32,814 nucleotides of DNA. Origin: Opitutales bacterium. Its GTDB lineage: Bacteria > Verrucomicrobiota > Verrucomicrobiia > Opitutales > T3Sed10-336. The stretch's first letter is position 1; each line of letters opens with the position of its first letter. The position numbers and the translations under genes are program-made. The stretch is from the NCBI GenBank assembly GCA_020831535.1, contig JAFIGF010000156.1, forward strand, positions 1 through 32,814, in the 5' to 3' direction. Shown piece after piece: positions 26,301 through 32,814 of the stretch. The notes beneath the pieces were generated by a model, which was given only the letters and a program-made list of their open reading frames with translations, had not been told where the DNA came from and made no database searches.

Positions 26301-29300
26301 GTCCGGTGTGGATCTGGGAGCGGGGGTTGATGAGACCGTAACTGCCACAACGGATTTCGACGGAAATTACCTTTTTGAAGGCTTGCCTGCCAGCGGAGAT
26401 TATACCGTTACGGTGCTGGAGGACACCCTTCCGGGTGGGTCCGGGACGGTGGTCTTCAATGAATATGGTGCTGACAACAGCAATGTGGGAACCGTGACGA
26501 TTAATCACGACGCCACCGACGGGAGCGACACCGTTCTCAATGCGGATTTCGCTTATGATCCCGCTTCGTTGGACACCCTGATATCGGGACAGATCTGGAA
26601 CGATTTGAATCAAAACGGGGCTCCCGCACCGGATCAAGGGGAGCCCGGGCTGGAAGGGGTTACAGTCCGTCTTTTTGACAGCAGTGACAATGAAGTGGCG
26701 GTGACCACTACGGCGGCAGACGGGACCTACAGTTTCGTTGAAGATTTTTCAGGGGATTTTGAAGTGCGGGTGGATACCTCCTCAGGTCCGTTGGGAATAG
26801 GATGGATTGAGACTTATGATAGTGATGGTCTGGTTACCTCCCATTTGGTGGCTGGAACGGTAAGTGCCGGTGGAGCGGCGACAGCGGATTTCAGCTATGC
26901 TCAGGGTGGTGCCCGCCGCATTGCGGGGGTCTTGTTTCATGATTGGGATGGAGACGGCACGCAGGATCCCAATGAGGAAGGCGTTCCGGATGTGACCGTT
27001 CGCCTTTATGCCGATGTGGATAATGACGGCGTATTTGATCCACTGGTGGATGGTTTGGTGAAGACGGTCACTACGGACCTACAAGGAAACTATGAATTTG
27101 CCAACCTTCCATCGGGTTCGTATTTTGTGATCGTGGACGCCGCCGATCCGAATCTGCCCGATCCGTATATTTTCACTGCCGATCCCGACCCAACGTTGGA
27201 CGGCTTCAACCGGGTGGTTCTGGGCAGTGTAAGCGCACTGGATCGTGATTTTGGCATTCAGACACAGGGGGATGCGTTGATCGACGGTGTGGTTTGGCGG
27301 GATCGGAATGCAGATGGCGTACAGTCAGGCCCGCAGGAAACCGGAATCTCCGGCATCACGGTATGGTTGCAGGTGGATATCAACGGCGACGGCACTTATC
27401 AGACCGTTGAAACGGCGGTAACCGATGCCAATGGCTTGTATGAATTCAGTGGCCTCCCCGACGGCAGCTACCGTGTGGTGGTTGACGATCAGGATGATGA
27501 TTTGCCGGAGGATGCTTTTGGAAATTCATGGTATGCGACCACCGACACCTCCGTTTCTCTGTCCGTCAGCGGCGGCACCGCCTCGGCCAGCCCGTCATTT
27601 GGATTTGCGGGTTTGGCGGCGGTGGGAAACACGATTTTCTTTGATGCCAACCAAAACGGCACGCAAGATACCAATGAAGAGGGCATTGAGGGAGTCACCG
27701 TACTTCTCTATCAGGACAATGTGTTGGTCGCGGCCGAAGTGACCGATGTGAATGGGAATTACTTCTTCACGGGTTTGCTGCCCGGAACCTACACGGTGGT
27801 AGTGGATGAGAATTCATCGGCATTGGACGGTGCGTTCCTCACGGCGGATCCGGATGCGGACGGGGTTCCATGCTCCGACCCGTTGGCTACTGATTGTGAC
27901 GGTGAAACCACGATAAACCTGGCACCCTCGCAAATCTTCAGCGGAGCGGATTTTGGGTATTTTCTGCCTGGCGGCGTGATTTCCGGAGTCCTTTGGATCG
28001 ATTTCAACGATGATGGGGTGGTGGATGAAGAAGAAATCCGGATTCCCTTTGTGGAGGTGAATCTCTACGACAGTTCGGACGACCTTGTGGCTAGTGTGGA
28101 AACGGATGAAAACGGTTTCTACAATTTCGCGGGCCTGGATGACGGCACCTACCGGGTGGTCGTGGATCCTGCGGAAATTCCCGGCGGACTCGATCAGACC
28201 TTTGATCCCGACGGGGTGCTGGACAATGAAACCACGGTGGTCATTTCCGGCGGCAATCAGGTTGAAGCCAATTTTGGTTACCGCTATGCGGGGGATAATA
28301 GTCTGAGCGGCACGGTGGGTCTGGAAACATCTGAATTCCCGACCGGACTTCTGAACGGGATTAACCCGTCCGGGGTGGATGAAAATGCCGGGGAGGTCGC
28401 GTTTGAGAATGTGACGGTGTTCATCTACGCTTGGACTGATGACAATTCAGACGGGATCGTTGATCCGGGCGAGGCGGTTTTGCTGGGGACAACGGTGACC
28501 GATGCGGATGGGGATTACCAATTTGCCGACCTGCCGGATTCCCAGTTTTACATTGTCGCGATGGATGCCCCCATTGCGAATTTAATTTTGGTTTCGGATG
28601 AAAGCACCGTCGATCATCCGTTGAACACGGTGGTAACCGCCACGAATAGTCAGGGGCATACCACCGGTGCGTATATGACGGTGGAAGCGGACGAAACCAT
28701 CGAAAACATGGATTTTGCCTTTGTTTCGGCGGTGGAATATGATTTCGGGGATTTGCCGGAAACCTACAGCACCCTGCTTCCCGGCGGAGCCCGACATATT
28801 GTCCCGGTGATTCCTAATCTTTTCCTCGGTGAAGGGGTGTCCACCGAACCCGACGGCCAACCCTCGGTCGATGCTGATAAGGATGACTTTGATGATGGCG
28901 TGGAGGTGCTCGGCATCTGGCAGAATGGAGCCGATGGGGCCACTCTTGAGTTTGATGTCACCGGAAGCGGTTGGCTCCTTGGTTTTATTGACTGGGAAGA
29001 TAACGGAACCTTTCTGGATGCGGGCAACCTGGTGGTGAGCCAAGCCGTTTCCAGTGGGCTCGTCAGCGTAAATCTGGATGTTCCCGAGGGTGCATTGGAC
29101 ACCGAGGGGACAACCCTGCTCTACAGCCGTTTTCGTCTGATGCCTTCGGAGCCATTCATCCCCGAGCTCGGCTTTACCGGGGAAGCTTCCAATGGGGAGG
29201 TCGAGGATTATCGTTGGGCCTTTAACAGTGTATCCGGGAATGTTTGGGTGGATGCGGTAGGAAACAACCCGCAGGGTGGAGTGATCATAGAATTGGTAAA

Positions 29301-32300
29301 AGATGAAGTCGTGCTGGCCACAACCGTTACCCAGGTCAACGGCACCTATTCCTTTTATGGTTTGCCGGAGGGAGACTACGAAATTCGGCTGGTGGAACCC
29401 GACGGTGCCACCGCCAAGGAGGATGCGGACGGGTCCGACAACGGGGATGATTTGATTGAACTGGAGGTCACGGACAGCAGTTTTACCGATCAGTATTTTG
29501 TCCTCGATACGGAAGTCACGCAGTCAAATCTCAGTGGTACGGTGTTCTTGGACAGTGATCGTAACGGACTCTTCTCCGGCGGCGATACGGAAATTGAGAA
29601 CGTGGTTGTGCGTCTGTACCGGGATTTGGATGGCGACGGACTGCCCGATGCCAATGAATTTGTGGGAGAGGTCCTGACCGACGCCAATGGAAACTATGTC
29701 TTTGAGGATCTTCCCAATGGTACGTTCTTGATCCAAATGGTTCCTTCTGCGGGGGTGGTGGCGATTCGGGATGTGGACGGGGATGCCAACGGTGACGACC
29801 TCATTGAAGTGGACTTGGCAGGCAGTTCGGTTAGTGGACAGGATTTTCTGACCGAGTACACTGCTTTTATCAGTGGAACGGTTTGGGTTGACAGTCTGGG
29901 CGGCGCTCCGCAGGAGAATGTAACCATCGAATTGTTGGATGATCAGGGTGGGGTATTGTTCACCGTTCAGACAGACATCAATGGAGTTTACTCCTTCCCG
30001 GCTCTGCCGCCAGAAACCTATCAGGTGCGGCAGACGGTTCCCACGGGCTATATGGCCATTGACGATGTGGATGGCGGGGACTTGACCGTGATCGGGGATG
30101 TCGAGCCGATTGAACTGGGCCTGGACGAAGAACGGACCCAACAGGATTTTGTCAACCAACTCGATGGTGCCACCATTACGGGGCGGGTTTGGTATGATGT
30201 GAATTTGGACGGCCAGTTGGACAGTGGAGAGCCTTTTGCCAATGGGGTCACCGTCCGTTTGTTAGATGGGGATGAGAATGTTTTGGTCACCGCTTTCACC
30301 AATCCGGATGGCGAGTACAGCTTCGCAAACCTTGAGCCTGGAAATTATCAAGTGGAGTTTGTGCTCCCCGCAGGCCACGACTTTACAGCCGACACGGGGG
30401 ATTCATCTGCGGATCCGGCCACCGGTCGCACGGGGGTGTTTTCGCTGACTTTTGGAGAGGCAGAGGATGATGTGGATGCCGGGTTGCTCTCTGCCGATCT
30501 GGCGGTGCAGAAATCCGTTGCCCCCGCTGCCACCAACATTGGCGAAAGCGTGACCTATACGGTTACCCTCGATAACTTTGGGCCCGTAAATGCCACGGGT
30601 ATTGTCGTCACGGAGTTTTTCCCTCTGGGGCTTGATGTGGGCATGGTTACTCCCAGTACGGGAAGTTTTAATGGAAGCGAATGGATGCTGGACTTGGATG
30701 CGGGGCAATCCGCGACCCTGACCGTGGAGGCGGAAGTGACCGGGGGTGATGCCGGCAGCGGGCTATTGAATGTGGTCGAGATCACCGCCTCGGATATTCC
30801 CGATCCGGTGCTTGCCAACAATACGGCCAGCGCCAACCTGTTGATCAGCGGACTTTCTTTGGAGAAAACATCGGATGCGGTGGGCTTTGTGACTCCGGGG
30901 CAAACCATTACCTATACCGTGGTGCTGGAAAATACCGGTTCCGCCACGCAGTCAGGAATTCTGCTGGAGGACTTGTTGCCGGAAGGGGTCACTTTTGAGG
31001 AGGTCAGCTCGGTAACTCTGAACGATCCGGGCACTCTCACCGAAGTGACCGAGGATTTTGAGAGTTCACAGACCTTTTTTGTTCCGTCCGGGGTTACTTC
31101 CCTCCAAGTGGAGGCTTGGGGCGGTGGCGGTGGTGGGGCCTCCAGTGATGAAGGGAATCGCGGCGGCGGCGGCGGCGGCGGTGGCGGATATGCCCGCGTG
31201 GACGCCTTTACGGTCACCCCTGGTGATTTCCATACGGTCACTGTTGGAACGGGCGGGCAATTGCCCGGGCCGGGTAATCCAGGCGCTCCGGGTGGGACCT
31301 CCTGGTTCAGTAATTCTGATCTGCTTTTTGCCGAAGGGGGTGACGGCGGCGGTACCTTTGAAGATATCGATGCAAGTGGTTCCGGCGCTTCTGGTGGCGG
31401 CACCTTGGCTGATTTTACCTTCACGGGTGGTAATGGTGGGGCTGGCAGGGCAGGTGGCAATGATAGTCCCGGTGGTGGTGGCGGCAGTTCCGCATCGGAT
31501 AATTCCGACGGTGGAGATGGTGGGGATGGATCCAATCAAGGCCCCGGTGCTGGAGGAGTGGTTCCTTCCGGATTCGGCGGGGATGGTGGTGACGGAGGAT
31601 CAAATGACGGTCCGGGTGTTAATCCGGCAATGGCTCCCGGCGGTGGCGGTGGCGGTTGTGGCGGTAGCGGTGCCAGTGTGGGTGCTCGTGGTTTGGTGCG
31701 AATCACCTACACATTAGAAAATGTAGAGGGTTCCACTGGCGGACCAGCCGCTCTGCTCTCCGGGTACACTCTTGCCCCTGGCGGAAGTGTGGAAGTGATT
31801 TATACGGTCGCGGTGAACGATCCGGCCGAGGCCGCCGCCCTTACCAATACCGCCTCGGTAACTTCGGAGTTGGTGGAAACCCCGGTGATCGCTAGCGTGA
31901 CCGACTCCGTTGCGGTAGGGGCCATCCTTGGTTCGGCATCGGTGGACACCACCGGTGACAACTCAGGCGACACCCCGTTGGAGGATGTCACGGTTCGTCT
32001 GCTGGATGCAGATGATGGAGATGCCGTGGTGAGCACCACTACAACCAACCCGAACGGTGAATACGCTTTCACGCTGCTGCCTCCCGGAAATTACATAATC
32101 GAAATGCTCACGCCCGCCGGATATTTGGCGATTGACGATGCCGATGGCGGCGATTTTAACCTGATCGGGGATCAGGATGCGATTTCGGTGGATGCGGGGG
32201 ATGAGATCGACGAGCAGTTCTTTGTGCTGGAGATCGTTCCGCCGGTCACCGAAGACGATTTTTCATCAGGCCATGCGATCGGAACAACCGTGAGCGTGAA

Positions 32301-32814
32301 CGTGCTGGCCAATGACACTCCGGCAAGCGGGCTCTCGTTGGTGCTGAGCAGTGTTCAATTGGCGGATGCGGATGAGGGAAGCGAAGGACTGACCAAAACC
32401 GTACCTGGAGAAGGGGTTTGGTCGGTGAATACTTCAAACGGCGTGATTTCCTTTACCCCAGAACCGGGGTACCTCGGAAATCCGACCCCGGTTGAATATA
32501 CGGTTGAGGACAGTAATGGGGTGCAATCGAATGAATCCACAGTGACGGTGATCTACACTGTCGCGCCGGTCGCTAACGATGACGAATCGCTGGCCAACAC
32601 CCCCGGCGAAACGGTGATCCTTGATGTGCCGGACAACGACACCGCCGACACCGGACGCACCCTTGACCTGACCAGTGTGGAGCTGGACGGCGCCGATAGC
32701 GGCAGTGATGGCAAAACCCTCACCGTTGATGGGGAAGGTCTTTGGACGGTCAACGCCACCACCGGCGTAATCACTTTCGAGCCGGAATCCGGCTTTACCC
32801 TGGACCCCACTCCG
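23332..32814 (+). CDS. Giant multidomain surface protein, N-terminal part (3' end outside window)
   Basis: From ATG 23332 the frame stays open to the last base (3161 codons). I checked it codon by codon. A signal peptide (cut after Ala31) is followed by a 340-residue region of unknown type, a DUF11-like domain (about 373-503) and about a dozen SdrD-B/CnaB-like modules between 24904 and 30480. These carry calcium-loop-like segments (DWDGDGTQDPNEEG, DVNLDGQLDSGE) and GxYxFxxLPxGxY signatures. A GEVED domain lies at 28741-29220 and two DUF11 domains at about 30490-31905, the second with an inserted glycine-rich module. One more CnaB-like module precedes Ig/CshA repeats from 32236. It is likely a secreted or cell-surface filamentous protein, an adhesin or structural coat. 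It is divergent from the NHLM operon. Confidence 0.95.
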   Translation, partial: MNFEKPFFSGYSSRIAWLGLLSFLTVLTAKADPLRVEVTTAYNAIVDSNVGTPASYAPSAFYISARVWNDGTEPMENVVVRVGDFTENTPGVYPSRAHPELTGPLDGEFALTHEGGSLGAADATRNLGTIAPGSYKPVYWLVSYPALDENGNDVTGGTKPDDDLFLYYDVWATGTASSTLHEANKTRRIFMRSCISAMANKIFPNTANKVPQEYKDLLERFEPEWADFAADGSPGTSIVTEGIWYDLGNVNKGFDNDGDLVPDQNAWLQPVGDPSLFDPSAFRLVKTYALIIVKLKDGGELVLDEEDLLYFTKLPDNTGVVGLVRYDFKTLQGGANGQLTPYQMAASGQDNEKFNGDFGASIGESLQSPETQVTFDKSVDELVQDPGGELTYTLAFDNPGEISVGAPDEGLPLVVQDVIPAHTSYLAGSAVANNASPAGGVFQVYYSTDGGFNWTTVEPSAEDVTDLQWWLNQPLASGDSGEVTFSVTVDDPFTGTFSQVENTGGLSFGSATPFLTATAETQITGNNLISGTVFADDGAGDGIFGNGEQDGTEAGLGDITVRLYLDTDGSETLSSNDLLWATSSTDGNGNYSFGDLPDGNWLIVVDTEDPDLPEGFAPTNGSLFPVALDPGSVEPDPVEVTDVDIGFAPILSLSKTGPATAREGEEVTYEITVNNNFPGDGSGGGLLIEFDAWTGTATSPTGNKGWPNPENVIGENDGAVALGRYENAAEEITLTDFGLEVEPYNIDVVTFNMVLRRTDSFGADEQLIVNFIQQPANTVFHTITIPATTLNSFSTSTMDTYSVDVSGIKDWVWEDFGDGANRISVELETGRQANNPGQLELDALGFTVTTDTVISASNSFSSILSPVPVLDTYDANALTFLSADPAPNTITVDGGTGELFWANIGTIFAGGSRTVSVTFLVNEPPGNESGTTTLNHAQTVGASFLNGTSVNQDEDEAVTEILPAGTLGGQIYRDGDLSGIVGVTVQLTPPSGVDLGAGVDETVTATTDFDGNYLFEGLPASGDYTVTVLEDTLPGGSGTVVFNEYGADNSNVGTVTINHDATDGSDTVLNADFAYDPASLDTLISGQIWNDLNQNGAPAPDQGEPGLEGVTVRLFDSSDNEVAVTTTAADGTYSFVEDFSGDFEVRVDTSSGPLGIGWIETYDSDGLVTSHLVAGTVSAGGAATADFSYAQGGARRIAGVLFHDWDGDGTQDPNEEGVPDVTVRLYADVDNDGVFDPLVDGLVKTVTTDLQGNYEFANLPSGSYFVIVDAADPNLPDPYIFTADPDPTLDGFNRVVLGSVSALDRDFGIQTQGDALIDGVVWRDRNADGVQSGPQETGISGITVWLQVDINGDGTYQTVETAVTDANGLYEFSGLPDGSYRVVVDDQDDDLPEDAFGNSWYATTDTSVSLSVSGGTASASPSFGFAGLAAVGNTIFFDANQNGTQDTNEEGIEGVTVLLYQDNVLVAAEVTDVNGNYFFTGLLPGTYTVVVDENSSALDGAFLTADPDADGVPCSDPLATDCDGETTINLAPSQIFSGADFGYFLPGGVISGVLWIDFNDDGVVDEEEIRIPFVEVNLYDSSDDLVASVETDENGFYNFAGLDDGTYRVVVDPAEIPGGLDQTFDPDGVLDNETTVVISGGNQVEANFGYRYAGDNSLSGTVGLETSEFPTGLLNGINPSGVDENAGEVAFENVTVFIYAWTDDNSDGIVDPGEAVLLGTTVTDADGDYQFADLPDSQFYIVAMDAPIANLILVSDESTVDHPLNTVVTATNSQGHTTGAYMTVEADETIENMDFAFVSAVEYDFGDLPETYSTLLPGGARHIVPVIPNLFLGEGVSTEPDGQPSVDADKDDFDDGVEVLGIWQNGADGATLEFDVTGSGWLLGFIDWEDNGTFLDAGNLVVSQAVSSGLVSVNLDVPEGALDTEGTTLLYSRFRLMPSEPFIPELGFTGEASNGEVEDYRWAFNSVSGNVWVDAVGNNPQGGVIIELVKDEVVLATTVTQVNGTYSFYGLPEGDYEIRLVEPDGATAKEDADGSDNGDDLIELEVTDSSFTDQYFVLDTEVTQSNLSGTVFLDSDRNGLFSGGDTEIENVVVRLYRDLDGDGLPDANEFVGEVLTDANGNYVFEDLPNGTFLIQMVPSAGVVAIRDVDGDANGDDLIEVDLAGSSVSGQDFLTEYTAFISGTVWVDSLGGAPQENVTIELLDDQGGVLFTVQTDINGVYSFPALPPETYQVRQTVPTGYMAIDDVDGGDLTVIGDVEPIELGLDEERTQQDFVNQLDGATITGRVWYDVNLDGQLDSGEPFANGVTVRLLDGDENVLVTAFTNPDGEYSFANLEPGNYQVEFVLPAGHDFTADTGDSSADPATGRTGVFSLTFGEAEDDVDAGLLSADLAVQKSVAPAATNIGESVTYTVTLDNFGPVNATGIVVTEFFPLGLDVGMVTPSTGSFNGSEWMLDLDAGQSATLTVEAEVTGGDAGSGLLNVVEITASDIPDPVLANNTASANLLISGLSLEKTSDAVGFVTPGQTITYTVVLENTGSATQSGILLEDLLPEGVTFEEVSSVTLNDPGTLTEVTEDFESSQTFFVPSGVTSLQVEAWGGGGGGASSDEGNRGGGGGGGGGYARVDAFTVTPGDFHTVTVGTGGQLPGPGNPGAPGGTSWFSNSDLLFAEGGDGGGTFEDIDASGSGASGGGTLADFTFTGGNGGAGRAGGNDSPGGGGGSSASDNSDGGDGGDGSNQGPGAGGVVPSGFGGDGGDGGSNDGPGVNPAMAPGGGGGGCGGSGASVGARGLVRITYTLENVEGSTGGPAALLSGYTLAPGGSVEVIYTVAVNDPAEAAALTNTASVTSELVETPVIASVTDSVAVGAILGSASVDTTGDNSGDTPLEDVTVRLLDADDGDAVVSTTTTNPNGEYAFTLLPPGNYIIEMLTPAGYLAIDDADGGDFNLIGDQDAISVDAGDEIDEQFFVLEIVPPVTEDDFSSGHAIGTTVSVNVLANDTPASGLSLVLSSVQLADADEGSEGLTKTVPGEGVWSVNTSNGVISFTPEPGYLGNPTPVEYTVEDSNGVQSNESTVTVIYTVAPVANDDESLANTPGETVILDVPDNDTADTGRTLDLTSVELDGADSGSDGKTLTVDGEGLWTVNATTGVITFEPESGFTLDPTP
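24904..30480 (+). repeat. Array of SdrD-B/CnaB-like protein modules
   Basis: Diverged in-frame modules of about 90-115 residues, interrupted once by a GEVED domain (28741-29220; ending GEVEDYRW). Starts lie near 24904, 26224, 26578, 26923, 27283, 27622, 27976, 28303, 29230, 29530, 29872 and 30175. Unlike the Ig/CshA repeats they are too different in DNA for recent duplication. Confidence 0.8.
32236..32814 (+). repeat. Start of the Ig/CshA-type tandem repeat array, cut by the window edge
   Basis: A diverged first repeat (32236-32559) is followed by a type A unit (from 32560). The latter differs from the unit at about 1026-1280 at only a handful of bases. The last 8 bases, CCACTCCG, equal the first 8 bases of the window in the same codon phase. 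Confidence 0.92.

Noticed and set aside
23332-32814. Giant protein as an RTX adhesin exported by the adjacent ABC/HlyD/TolC genes
   Set aside because: No GGxGxD nonapeptide array is present, the protein has an N-terminal signal peptide, and the exporter belongs to the NHLM peptide class.

Overview
The window looks like one contig from a Gram-negative bacterium, most likely of the Verrucomicrobiota (perhaps the Opitutales/Puniceicoccales side). The basis is a PEP-CTERM sorting signal, a giant SdrD-B/DUF11 surface protein, a TIGR02597-like C-terminal region, and a pseudopilin-like segment of the NNLRQ...ELVGPDKFI kind that I associate with this phylum. No marker gene is present, so the placement is an inference. 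I saw no tRNA, rRNA, CRISPR array, transposase, phage gene or plasmid replication gene.

Layout. Bases 1-3284 are the 3' part of a giant secreted protein: near-identical tandem Ig/CshA-type fibril repeats (636-bp double unit), one CnaB-like module, then a TIGR02597-like C-terminus. Two small secreted proteins follow in the same apparent operon (3301-4224 and 4233-4997). They share a domain, and the second ends in a PEP-CTERM signal. From 5122 to 12537 come four apparently unrelated genes: a lipoprotein with a C-terminal pilin-like segment (-), a double-GNAT acetyltransferase (+), a secreted alpha/beta hydrolase (-) and a heparinase II/III-like secreted protein (+).

The most interesting part is 12551-22785, all on the minus strand: a complete NHLM-type (nitrile-hydratase-like leader) peptide export locus. 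In transcription order it holds a TolC-like outer-membrane channel, an HlyD-like adaptor, a peptidase-containing ABC transporter with intact C39 catalytic residues, a second ABC transporter with a cyclic-nucleotide-binding-like N-terminus, and five NHLP-leader precursor genes. A decayed sixth precursor follows. The leaders are closely alike and end in V(S/A)GG. The five cores (20-37 residues) are quite different: one proline-rich and apidaecin/drosocin-like, two Ser/Ala-rich with GxxxG or AxxxA motifs, one Lys/Glu-rich, and one acidic with the only core cysteine. No modifying enzyme is visible in the window. The likely job is to cleave the leaders at GG and export a mixture of short, possibly unmodified, peptides across both membranes.

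From 23332 to the right edge a single frame of 3161 codons, divergent from the NHLM operon, encodes the N-terminal part of a giant surface protein (signal peptide, DUF11-like domains, about a dozen SdrD-B/CnaB-like modules, a GEVED domain, a glycine-rich module, Ig/CshA repeats). It runs off the end inside the same repeat family, and in the same codon phase, in which base 1 begins. So either the two edges belong to one gene on a circular or collapsed assembly, or two giant paralogues bracket the locus as direct repeats. The sequence alone cannot decide.
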